From Achromobacter sp. AONIH1 (lineage in GTDB: Bacteria > Pseudomonadota > Gammaproteobacteria > Burkholderiales > Burkholderiaceae_B), in contig NZ_CP026124.1 of assembly GCF_002902905.1 (NCBI RefSeq), positions 2,790,001 through 2,854,000 on the forward strand: a stretch of DNA of 64,000 nucleotides, given 5' to 3'. Positions 38,896 to 46,251 of this stretch are shown one piece after another. A model generated the notes under the pieces. It ran no database searches and was not told where the DNA came from. It was given only the letters and a program-made list of their open reading frames with translations. Positions within the stretch are counted from its first letter, which is position 1; each line of letters opens with the position of its first letter. Position numbers and translations under genes: made by a program.

Positions 38896-38960
38896 TCGTG
38901 CTATCAGGAGTACCGGGTATCGTGCTATCGGGAGTACGCCTATCGTGCTATCAGGAGTAC
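38896..38960 (+). repeat. Three iteron-like direct repeats downstream of repA
   Basis: TCGTGCTATCAGGAGTAC at 38896-38913 and 38943-38960, and TCGTGCTATCGGGAGTAC at 38920-38937: 18-bp units with a 23-24 bp period, so about two helical turns apart. Iterons of this spacing next to a RepA gene are typical RepA binding sites. The following 80 bp are relatively AT-rich, as origins often are. Confidence 0.75.
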
Positions 38961-39047
38961 GAAAACGCCGGAAAGCCAATAACGGCGCGGGTTTGCGGCC
39001 CCTCTAACTTCCCTAACAAGAAATACATAACTTTTAGTAGAAGCGCG

Positions 39048-39074
39048 CCGTTTCGGTGGACAACCGAGAAACGG
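39048..39074. promoter_or_regulatory. Imperfect dyad upstream of parA
   Basis: CCGTTTCGGT and ACCGAGAAACGG face each other across 5 bp, with one extra base in the right arm. It lies about 63 bp before the parA start and could be a ParA autoregulatory operator. Confidence 0.45.
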
Positions 39075-39136
39075 CACGGCGAACAGCGTTTTGCACGGCA
39101 GGTAAAGCCCGGCTTTCCAGCAGGGAGGGCCGCGCC

Positions 39137-39775
39137 ATGATCCTCGCTCTGCTCAACCAGAAAGGCGGTGTCGGCAAGACCACGCTCGCCACGCACATCG
39201 CGGGCGAACTGGCGATGCGCGGCCAGCATGTCGTCCTGCTCGATGCCGACCCGCAGGGTTCATCCCTGGACTGGACGCAGCGCAGAAGCCAGCAAGGCTT
39301 GCCACGGCTGTTCAGCGCCGTGGGCCTCGCACGCGAAACGCTGCATCAGGAAGCGCCAGAACTCGCCAGGCGGGCCGATCACGTCATCATCGACGGGCCG
39401 CCGCGCATCGCCGCCTTGGCGCGCTCCGCGCTGCTGGCGGCCGAGCGCGTGCTGATCCCGGTGCAGCCCAGCCCCTACGACCTCTGGGCCAGCTCGGAAA
39501 TGGTTTCGCTGATCCGCGAGGCGCAGGTGTTCCGGCCGCTGCTCCGCGCGGCCTTCGTCATCAACCGGCGCGTCAGCACCACCATCATCGGGCGCGAGGC
39601 GCGGCAATCGCTCGCCGAACAGCCGCTGCCCGCGCTGCGCTCGGAGGTGCATCAGCGCATCGTCTTCGCCGACAGCGTGGCCGCTGGCCGGCTCGCACGC
39701 GAGACAGCGCCCGACAGTGCCGCCGCCCGCGAAATCACCGCCCTGGTGGACGAACTGCTGCGGTGGCCGACATGA
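39137..39775 (+). CDS. parA: ParA-family partition ATPase
   Basis: 212-aa small ParA. The deviant Walker A NQKGGVGKTTLATHIA is at residues about 7-22, Walker A' is LLDADPQGSSLDW, and Walker B is VIIDGPPRIAALARSAL. The ATG at 39137 gives the standard MILALLNQKGG start; readings from further upstream cross the dyad region. Its stop overlaps the next gene by 4 bp (ATGA). It works with ParB and/or the small downstream partner to keep the excised element in dividing cells. Confidence 0.92.
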   Translation: MILALLNQKGGVGKTTLATHIAGELAMRGQHVVLLDADPQGSSLDWTQRRSQQGLPRLFSAVGLARETLHQEAPELARRADHVIIDGPPRIAALARSALLAAERVLIPVQPSPYDLWASSEMVSLIREAQVFRPLLRAAFVINRRVSTTIIGREARQSLAEQPLPALRSEVHQRIVFADSVAAGRLARETAPDSAAAREITALVDELLRWPT

Positions 39776-40185
39776 CAGCGCAGCAGCCACCCAACAGCAA
39801 ACGCACGGGCAAGCGCGTCGGCATCGGCGCACGTCCGCCCGCGAATCCGCACGCCGAGGCGTGGATTCGTCAGGGCGATGCCGACGCGCTGGGCAAAGGC
39901 GACCTCTACACGGCCCGCCTCACGCTCGACATCACGCCCGCCATGCGGGCGCGCATCAAGGTGTCGGCCTTCACGCAAGGCGTGACCGTGGCCGACCTGC
40001 TGCGCGGCCTGCTGGAGCGGGAGTTTCCGCCGGAGAACACACCTATTAGTGATATATGCGCTGCAAAACCAGGTGCGCGTGGTGATCATATTCATAAAGC
40101 TTGCACCGCGGAAATCTGCGCCTTGTGCGCGGCAGTGGCGAATTTCAATGCCCAAGGCACTGACGTTGCGGAAATCTGCCATTGA
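39772..40185 (+). pseudogene. ParA partner gene, 3' end replaced by the resistance insertion
   Basis: The first 90 codons look native: a basic start (NSKRTGKRVGIGARPPANPH) and a ribbon-helix-helix-like core (LTLDITPAMRARIKVSAFTQ, then GVTVADLLRGLLEREFPPEN). At about 40041 the reading passes into the reverse strand of qnrB and continues to a stop at 40185 with meaningless residues. In related elements a small DNA-binding partner follows parA, then traF and the relaxase. The 3' end of this gene and those downstream genes are missing here. Confidence 0.75.
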
Positions 40186-40398
40186 TAAATCACAGCTTTT
40201 GAAAATGGCATCTTTCAGCATTGCGCGACTAAAATTGCACCCTTTCTGACTTTCGCGATCATAGAACTGGCAGCCGATAAATTCAGTGCCGCTCAGGTCG
40301 GCACCTGAAAAATCGCAGTTAAAAAATGTACTATTTTCAACTTTCTCACCGGTGAAGCGATTTCTGTCAATTTTTTCGCCAACTAATGCCAGAGTCAT
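40042..40398 (-). pseudogene. qnrB: qnrB quinolone-resistance gene, 3'-truncated
   Basis: Pentapeptide-repeat protein QnrB shields DNA gyrase from quinolones. About 118 residues remain: MTLALVGEKIDRNRFTGEKV and STFFNCDFSGADLSGTEF to TTRTWFCSAYITN, then the sequence leaves the family at 40041-40045. A full QnrB is about 214 aa, so nearly half the beta-helix is lost and resistance is unlikely. The start at 40398 is the downstream ATG accepted for QnrB; an in-frame ATG at 40434 is the older call. The N-terminus resembles QnrB2-like alleles. A LexA site lies just upstream. Confidence 0.9.
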
Positions 40399-40406
40399 AT
40401 CTATGC

Positions 40407-40422
40407 CTGTGTTTTTATACAG
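40407..40422. promoter_or_regulatory. LexA box upstream of qnrB
   Basis: CTGTGTTTTTATACAG matches the LexA pattern CTGT-N8-ACAG. It lies 8 bp upstream of the accepted qnrB start at 40398, where qnrB alleles are known to carry their SOS operator. The control site is intact although the gene it drives is broken. Confidence 0.85.
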
Positions 40423-40491
40423 TAATGACGCCATGGTAAACCTTATGACGTTATGCGTCAAACCCGCCAGTATGACACCTGCAAATGCGTA

Positions 40492-40647
40492 TTAGATCTG
40501 GTGTTTCTTCAGCAAGGCACGTAGCTGATGATAAGTCAGACCCAGTAATTCAGCGGCTTTTTTCTGGTTAAATTTAGCCTGCTGTAAGCTGGTTTGTAGA
40601 AAGTCTTTCTCTTGCTGCTGCTGGAATTCACGCAGATCCAGCGTTAG
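40492..40647 (-). pseudogene. pspF: pspF fragment (C-terminal DNA-binding end)
   Basis: The last 50 or so residues of the phage-shock-protein activator PspF: FQQQQEKDFLQTSLQQAKFN followed by the FIS-type HTH KKAAELLGLTYHQLRALLKK and the terminal HQI stop. It lies directly upstream of qnrB on the same strand, as I recall for qnrB regions of Citrobacter origin. Its 5' part is gone: at about 40644-40650 it is joined to the aer-like fragment. Confidence 0.85.
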
Positions 40648-40954
40648 CTATTGGCGTTACATAAGCACTTACCCAATAGTGGTCGCCATTTTTACAGCGA
40701 TTTTTTACTAGCCCCATCCATGAGCGGCCAGATTTTAATGTACTCCACATATGCTCAAATGCAGCAGGCGGCATATCTGGGTGTCTTACGATGTTGTGAG
40801 GCTGGCCTAATAGTTCTTCCTCAGTGAAACCACTGATTTTAATGAAGTCAGGATTAACGTACGTGATATGGCTTTGAGGGGAGGTAGTCGAAAGAATATT
40901 GGCATCTTTTGGGAGTTCTAAGTTTCGACCCGTCACTGGTAAATTCTGGCGCAT
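40628..40954 (-). pseudogene. aer-like PAS sensor fragment fused to pspF sequence
   Basis: About 100 residues of an aerotaxis-receptor-type PAS domain (SHITYVNPDFIKISGFTEEE, LLGQPHNIVRHPDMPPAAFE, NGDHYWVSAYVTPI). The ATG at 40954 has GAGG 6-9 bases upstream, so the 5' end is native. After VTPI the frame enters pspF DNA and stops within a few codons, leaving no transmembrane or signalling domain. The region upstream of its start is cut by IS26 at 41013. Confidence 0.75.
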
Positions 40955-41012
40955 AAGAACCTCAAGGGTTGGCTGTTTTATTTTATTGTTTTCGGCATTA
41001 AGCCCAATTTCT

Positions 41013-41832
41013 GGCACTGTTGCAAATAGTCGGTGGTGATAAACTTATCATCCCCTTTTGCTGATGGAGCTGCACATGAACCCATTCAAAGGCCGGCATT
41101 TTCAGCGTGACATCATTCTGTGGGCCGTACGCTGGTACTGCAAATACGGCATCAGTTACCGTGAGCTGCAGGAGATGCTGGCTGAACGCGGAGTGAATGT
41201 CGATCACTCCACGATTTACCGCTGGGTTCAGCGTTATGCGCCTGAAATGGAAAAACGGCTGCGCTGGTACTGGCGTAACCCTTCCGATCTTTGCCCGTGG
41301 CACATGGATGAAACCTACGTGAAGGTCAATGGCCGCTGGGCGTATCTGTACCGGGCCGTCGACAGCCGGGGCCGCACTGTCGATTTTTATCTCTCCTCCC
41401 GTCGTAACAGCAAAGCTGCATACCGGTTTCTGGGTAAAATCCTCAACAACGTGAAGAAGTGGCAGATCCCGCGATTCATCAACACGGATAAAGCGCCCGC
41501 CTATGGTCGCGCGCTTGCTCTGCTCAAACGCGAAGGCCGGTGCCCGTCTGACGTTGAACACCGACAGATTAAGTACCGGAACAACGTGATTGAATGCGAT
41601 CATGGCAAACTGAAACGGATAATCGGCGCCACGCTGGGATTTAAATCCATGAAGACGGCTTACGCCACCATCAAAGGTATTGAGGTGATGCGTGCACTAC
41701 GCAAAGGCCAGGCCTCAGCATTTTATTATGGTGATCCCCTGGGCGAAATGCGCCTGGTAAGCAGAGTTTTTGAAATGTAAGGCCTTTGAATAAGACAAAA
41801 GGCTGCCTCATCGCTAACTTTGCAACAGTGCC
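41013..41832 (+). mobile_element. IS26 (IS6 family), complete 820 bp
   Basis: Bounded by perfect 14-bp inverted repeats GGCACTGTTGCAAA (41013-41026) and TTTGCAACAGTGCC (41819-41832). The 8-bp flanks differ (CAATTTCT and ATATCCTG), so there is no target duplication; the element reached this position through an IS26-mediated deletion, inversion or fusion rather than simple insertion. It joins the qnrB segment to the KPC segment. Confidence 0.97.
41076..41780 (+). CDS. tnpA: IS26 transposase
   Basis: 234-aa DDE transposase of the IS6 family. The HTH region is in NPFKGRHFQRDIILWAVRWY, and the catalytic triad lies in WHMDETYVKVNGRWAY, FINTDKAPAYGRALA and NVIECDHGKLKRI (Asp, Asp, Glu). Start at the standard ATG 41076 (MNPFKGRHF); an upstream in-frame ATG at 41058 would add six residues. 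It moves IS26 by replicative and targeted conservative routes, which drive clustering of resistance genes. Confidence 0.97.
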   Translation: MNPFKGRHFQRDIILWAVRWYCKYGISYRELQEMLAERGVNVDHSTIYRWVQRYAPEMEKRLRWYWRNPSDLCPWHMDETYVKVNGRWAYLYRAVDSRGRTVDFYLSSRRNSKAAYRFLGKILNNVKKWQIPRFINTDKAPAYGRALALLKREGRCPSDVEHRQIKYRNNVIECDHGKLKRIIGATLGFKSMKTAYATIKGIEVMRALRKGQASAFYYGDPLGEMRLVSRVFEM

Positions 41833-41834
41833 AT

Positions 41835-41986
41835 ATCCTGACCCTGAGCGGCGAAAGCTACCGCTTGAAGGACAAGAGGAAGGCGGGAGTGGTCAGGAAA
41901 AATTCCAAACCCGAATGATCCAGGTGGGTCAGTATTACTTTGGTGATTCAGGGGTAAAGTGGGTCAGTTTTCAGTTGGTGTTGACA
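41835..41986 (+). pseudogene. Remnant of an IS21-family element (ISKpn7-like istB end)
   Basis: In frame from the IS26 edge, codons read HILTLSGESYRLKDKRKAGV...RKNSKPE stop (ends near 41918), the C-terminus of an IstB-type helper ATPase. The following DNA with repeated GGGTCAG motifs to TTGACA at 41986 is the element's terminal region. In Tn4401, ISKpn7 lies directly upstream of blaKPC, so this is most likely its right end, cut by IS26. Confidence 0.7.
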
Positions 41987-42010
41987 CCGGCGTACCCTCG
42001 GTGCTATCTT
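41981..42010 (+). promoter_or_regulatory. Candidate promoter for the left blaKPC copy
   Basis: A consensus -35 TTGACA (41981-41986) at the end of the ISKpn7-like remnant is followed, after 18 bp, by TATCTT (42005-42010) as -10. It reads toward blaKPC, about 295 bp upstream of the start codon. It is absent from the right copy, whose homology ends at 46007. Confidence 0.5.
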
Positions 42011-42067
42011 CTCGCCCCAATAGTCGGGGCTTGGCCAGGACTTCCTGAGGCCGTCCGTAACGTGGAT

Positions 42068-43262
42068 GCCGAGGTCAGGCGAGGTGGCCGACCCATGAAC
42101 GCCGACCTGATTCGTTTTTCAATAGCGCTGGACGTTGTGGTGCCAGGGACTTACCAACCCGATGTGTGCCCATCCGGGGCAGTTACAGCCGTTACAGCCT
42201 CTGGAGAGGGAGCGGCTTGCCGCTCGGTGATAATCCCAGCTGTAGCGGCCTGATTACATCCGGCCGCTACACCTAGCTCCACCTTCAAACAAGGAATATC
42301 GTTGATGTCACTGTATCGCCGTCTAGTTCTGCTGTCTTGTCTCTCATGGCCGCTGGCTGGCTTTTCTGCCACCGCGCTGACCAACCTCGTCGCGGAACCA
42401 TTCGCTAAACTCGAACAGGACTTTGGCGGCTCCATCGGTGTGTACGCGATGGATACCGGCTCAGGCGCAACTGTAAGTTACCGCGCTGAGGAGCGCTTCC
42501 CACTGTGCAGCTCATTCAAGGGCTTTCTTGCTGCCGCTGTGCTGGCTCGCAGCCAGCAGCAGGCCGGCTTGCTGGACACACCCATCCGTTACGGCAAAAA
42601 TGCGCTGGTTCCGTGGTCACCCATCTCGGAAAAATATCTGACAACAGGCATGACGGTGGCGGAGCTGTCCGCGGCCGCCGTGCAATACAGTGATAACGCC
42701 GCCGCCAATTTGTTGCTGAAGGAGTTGGGCGGCCCGGCCGGGCTGACGGCCTTCATGCGCTCTATCGGCGATACCACGTTCCGTCTGGACCGCTGGGAGC
42801 TGGAGCTGAACTCCGCCATCCCAGGCGATGCGCGCGATACCTCATCGCCGCGCGCCGTGACGGAAAGCTTACAAAAACTGACACTGGGCTCTGCACTGGC
42901 TGCGCCGCAGCGGCAGCAGTTTGTTGATTGGCTAAAGGGAAACACGACCGGCAACCACCGCATCCGCGCGGCGGTGCCGGCAGACTGGGCAGTCGGAGAC
43001 AAAACCGGAACCTGCGGAGTGTATGGCACGGCAAATGACTATGCCGTCGTCTGGCCCACTGGGCGCGCACCTATTGTGTTGGCCGTCTACACCCGGGCGC
43101 CTAACAAGGATGACAAGCACAGCGAGGCCGTCATCGCCGCTGCGGCTAGACTCGCGCTCGAGGGATTGGGCGTCAACGGGCAGTAAGGCTCTGAAAATCA
43201 TCTATTGGCCCACCACCGCCGCCCTTGCGGGCGGCATGGATTACCAACCACTGTCACATTTA
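42068..43262 (+). repeat. Left arm of the blaKPC inverted duplication
   Basis: About 1,195 bp containing 237 bp of upstream DNA, blaKPC and 76 bp after its stop. It is matched in reverse complement at 44813-46007; every paired position x and 88075-x that I compared agrees. Outward, the match stops at 42067 (T against G). The arms meet the ends of a single ISKpn6. A 10-bp dyad (TGTAGCGGCC / GGCCGCTACA) at 42241-42271 lies just upstream of the gene in this arm and again in the other. Confidence 0.92.
42305..43186 (+). CDS. blaKPC-2: KPC-2 class A carbapenemase (left copy)
   Basis: Periplasmic serine beta-lactamase that hydrolyses penicillins, cephalosporins, aztreonam and carbapenems. 293 aa with an N-terminal signal peptide. 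Motifs: catalytic Ser in CSSFKG, SDN loop in YSDNAAAN, omega-loop Glu in RWELELN, KTG in DKTGTCG, and the Cys pair (LCSS, GTCG) of carbapenemases. The residue that separates KPC-2 from KPC-3 is His (DDKHSEAV), and I see no difference from KPC-2 as I remember it. The ATG at 42305 is the accepted start; TTG at 42302 is in frame. AAGGAA lies 10 bases upstream. Confidence 0.97.
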
Positions 43263-44812
43263 GGCTAGGAGTCTGCGCGGCAGAGCCGTGTGACCGGTTT
43301 TCTGTAGAGCACTGACGATGGCGGCGGCGCTCTCTGCAATTGGCAAGGCGTCGGCGCCAAGGATACCAATCTTGCGGCGCGCGGCGTGTTATGACGACTG
43401 GGGTGCATTTGAGCCGCCCCATTTAACCTTCGCCCTCACAGATACGCCATTCGCCTCAGATTTAGCGCCATGCAGACGAGCTTCCACTCGGCTTGCACCT
43501 TGTCCAGGCCCCTCATGCTGAACTGACGCAATCCCATCACCGCCTTGATCCAACCATTCGGAGCCTCCACGATCGACTTGCGCCGGCGGTAAGCTGCATC
43601 GCCTTGCTCCGTTTTCAATTTCGCCGCAATCGCCGCCGTATGCGGATGGGTCTTGGCATTGACCTTGGCATCTTCACGTCCCTCGCGGCCGAGGGCAACG
43701 ATGACATCGCCGTGGTGATCGGCGACCTTTGCCAGAACAGCCTCACTACGGAATCCCGCATCCGCCAGCGTCTGGGCCGGCATTTCTCCGGTGTTGGCCT
43801 GAACTGCTGCCAGCATGCCCAGCAGCGCCTGACTGTCCGCGGCGCAGTTGGTCAACTCCGCCGCCACGATGATCTGGTGCTCGGCATCGACCGCTGTGTA
43901 CCCGTTGTAGCTCTGCTCGGAGCCACCACCGGCGTGTTTCATGATCCGGCTGTCCGGATCGGTGAAGCTTTCCTGATCACGGTCATCCGGCACACCAAAC
44001 TCGCGTTTGTACGAGCCACCGCCCTTGTCCGAGCCATCCGGATGGCGAGGCCGGCGGCCATCGTCTTCGCTGCGCCCCCGGGCCTGGTCCGCTTCACGCT
44101 GGCGCGCTTCCAGGCGCGCCTTTGCCGCCTGGATCGCCTCCAGGCGCTTCTCGCGGCGAGAAATCTCGGCAGGAATGTCCAGCTCCGGCTCGTTACGCTC
44201 CTGGTCGTCGGTAGCCTTGGCGCGATCAAGCAGCGCCTTGATCTCGCAATGCAATTCGTCCTCGGCCGGCTTCATGCGCTTATAGCTCATCGCCTTGTGG
44301 CGGCTGGCGTTGGCTTTTACCTTGGTGCCGTCGACCGCGATCGTGCCAAGCTTCACCAGCCCACATTCGCGCGCCAGTTGCACCACCTGAACGAACAAAT
44401 TCTCAAGCTCGGTCAGGTGTAGGGCACGGAAGTCACTCAGCGTGCGGTGGGCCGGGAAGTTTCCAGCGGCCAGCACACGCAACGCGACATCCTCGTACAG
44501 CTTCCTGGCTAGTTTGCGCGAAGAGAAGACGCCGCTCGCGTAACCATAGATCAGCACTTTGACCATCATCGCCGGATGAAACGGCTGATTGCCCGGACCA
44601 CCGCCGGCATACCGGGCGTGGAATGCGCTCAAGTCCAGCGTATCGACAGTCTCGCTGATGAAGTAGGCAAGATGCCCTTCAGGTAGCCACTCTCCCAGAG
44701 AAGGGGGCAGCAGATAGGATTGGTCGGGTCGGTAAGGAAGGTAACTGGCAGCCATCCCCGTATCGTCCTCGATCTTCCGCCGATTTGGCTTCTGCCGCGC
44801 AGGCTCCTAGCC
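43263..44812 (-). mobile_element. ISKpn6 (IS1182 family) at the centre of the inverted duplication
   Basis: Terminal inverted repeats begin GGCTAGGAGTCTGCGCGGCAGA at the left and GGCTAGGAGCCTGCGCGGCA at the right, one mismatch in the first 22 bp. Because the flanks are themselves mirror images, the outer edge cannot be fixed from this copy alone; the true ends may be a few bases inside. In Tn4401 ISKpn6 lies directly downstream of blaKPC. Here one ISKpn6 serves as downstream neighbour for both KPC copies. Confidence 0.88.
43436..44755 (-). CDS. ISKpn6 transposase (IS1182 family)
   Basis: 439-aa transposase. The N-terminus YLPYRPDQSYLLPPSLGEWL and PEGHLAYFISETVDTLDLSA is the IS1182 start. The DDE catalytic residues are in GTIAVDGTKVKANASRH, TLADAGFRSEAVLAK and a Glu in the C-terminal KSIVEAPNGWIKAVMGLRQF. 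Full length with no frameshift, so it is presumably active. It is transcribed toward the left KPC copy's 3' end and away from the right copy. Confidence 0.93.
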   Translation of the reverse strand: MAASYLPYRPDQSYLLPPSLGEWLPEGHLAYFISETVDTLDLSAFHARYAGGGPGNQPFHPAMMVKVLIYGYASGVFSSRKLARKLYEDVALRVLAAGNFPAHRTLSDFRALHLTELENLFVQVVQLARECGLVKLGTIAVDGTKVKANASRHKAMSYKRMKPAEDELHCEIKALLDRAKATDDQERNEPELDIPAEISRREKRLEAIQAAKARLEARQREADQARGRSEDDGRRPRHPDGSDKGGGSYKREFGVPDDRDQESFTDPDSRIMKHAGGGSEQSYNGYTAVDAEHQIIVAAELTNCAADSQALLGMLAAVQANTGEMPAQTLADAGFRSEAVLAKVADHHGDVIVALGREGREDAKVNAKTHPHTAAIAAKLKTEQGDAAYRRRKSIVEAPNGWIKAVMGLRQFSMRGLDKVQAEWKLVCMALNLRRMAYL

Positions 44813-46007
44813 TAAATGTGACAGTGGTTGGTAATCCATGCCGCCCGCAAGGGCGGCGGTGGTGGGCCAATAGATGATTTTCAGAGCCTTACTGCCCGTT
44901 GACGCCCAATCCCTCGAGCGCGAGTCTAGCCGCAGCGGCGATGACGGCCTCGCTGTGCTTGTCATCCTTGTTAGGCGCCCGGGTGTAGACGGCCAACACA
45001 ATAGGTGCGCGCCCAGTGGGCCAGACGACGGCATAGTCATTTGCCGTGCCATACACTCCGCAGGTTCCGGTTTTGTCTCCGACTGCCCAGTCTGCCGGCA
45101 CCGCCGCGCGGATGCGGTGGTTGCCGGTCGTGTTTCCCTTTAGCCAATCAACAAACTGCTGCCGCTGCGGCGCAGCCAGTGCAGAGCCCAGTGTCAGTTT
45201 TTGTAAGCTTTCCGTCACGGCGCGCGGCGATGAGGTATCGCGCGCATCGCCTGGGATGGCGGAGTTCAGCTCCAGCTCCCAGCGGTCCAGACGGAACGTG
45301 GTATCGCCGATAGAGCGCATGAAGGCCGTCAGCCCGGCCGGGCCGCCCAACTCCTTCAGCAACAAATTGGCGGCGGCGTTATCACTGTATTGCACGGCGG
45401 CCGCGGACAGCTCCGCCACCGTCATGCCTGTTGTCAGATATTTTTCCGAGATGGGTGACCACGGAACCAGCGCATTTTTGCCGTAACGGATGGGTGTGTC
45501 CAGCAAGCCGGCCTGCTGCTGGCTGCGAGCCAGCACAGCGGCAGCAAGAAAGCCCTTGAATGAGCTGCACAGTGGGAAGCGCTCCTCAGCGCGGTAACTT
45601 ACAGTTGCGCCTGAGCCGGTATCCATCGCGTACACACCGATGGAGCCGCCAAAGTCCTGTTCGAGTTTAGCGAATGGTTCCGCGACGAGGTTGGTCAGCG
45701 CGGTGGCAGAAAAGCCAGCCAGCGGCCATGAGAGACAAGACAGCAGAACTAGACGGCGATACAGTGACATCAACGATATTCCTTGTTTGAAGGTGGAGCT
45801 AGGTGTAGCGGCCGGATGTAATCAGGCCGCTACAGCTGGGATTATCACCGAGCGGCAAGCCGCTCCCTCTCCAGAGGCTGTAACGGCTGTAACTGCCCCG
45901 GATGGGCACACATCGGGTTGGTAAGTCCCTGGCACCACAACGTCCAGCGCTATTGAAAAACGAATCAGGTCGGCGTTCATGGGTCGGCCACCTCGCCTGA
46001 CCTCGGC
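44813..46007 (-). repeat. Right arm of the blaKPC inverted duplication
   Basis: Reverse complement of 42068-43262. It holds the second blaKPC with 237 bp of its upstream region. The outer end at 46007 meets a truncated RND permease gene. The last shared bases GCCGAGG(T) could belong to either side, since the permease reading continues as LAEV, a common RND sequence; the join may therefore be at microhomology. Confidence 0.92.
44889..45770 (-). CDS. blaKPC-2: KPC-2 class A carbapenemase (right, inverted copy)
   Basis: Encodes the same 293-aa protein as the left copy, with all active-site motifs and the KPC-2 His. Start ATG at 45770-45768. It keeps the proximal 237 bp of upstream DNA but lacks the ISKpn7-derived distal promoter of the left copy; transcription may come from within the shared segment or from the RND/TetR side, which reads in the same direction. 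A second intact copy would raise enzyme dosage. Confidence 0.97.
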
Positions 46008-46229
46008 CAGCTCCCGCAAACGCTCCTCGATCGGACGCGCGATCAACTGCTCAACACGTTCGGCTGGCATGCCAGGGTTCAGAACGGCAACAACCGCATC
46101 TCGAATCGTGACCGATGGCTCTTCCTGCGAAGGGAAATTGAGAAACGTGGCAATGCCGGCAACAAGAATGATGACCGCGGCAAGGTAGGTGAGTCTGCTG
46201 GCGCGCAGCGCCATTTCTGTGATCTTCAT
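46008..46229 (-). pseudogene. RND efflux permease, only the N-terminal 73 codons left
   Basis: The start of an inner-membrane RND (AcrB/HAE1-like) pump: MKITEMALRASRLTYLAAVI contains the first membrane helix, then FPSQEEPSVTIRDAVVAVLN and PAERVEQLIARPIEERLREL, the first periplasmic porter segment. Full RND pumps have over 1,000 residues; the reading is cut at 46008 by the right KPC arm. It begins 22 bp after the adaptor stop, so it was the third gene of a regulator-adaptor-permease operon. The tripartite pump cannot work unless another permease substitutes. Confidence 0.88.
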
Positions 46230-46251
46230 AGCGAAGTCTTCCTGTAGCGGG

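Noticed and set aside
38896..38960. CRISPR-like interpretation of the repA-distal repeats
   Set aside because: Only three 18-bp units with 5-6 bp spacers, far too short for CRISPR spacers; iterons fit better.
42302..42304. TTG as an earlier start for blaKPC (and its mirror at 45771-45773)
   Set aside because: The accepted KPC start is the ATG directly after it; the TTG adds one residue with no support.
41833..42304. Intact Tn4401 upstream of the left KPC copy
   Set aside because: Only the end of the IstB gene and terminal DNA of the ISKpn7-like element remain after IS26; no Tn3-type transposase, resolvase or Tn4401 ends are visible.
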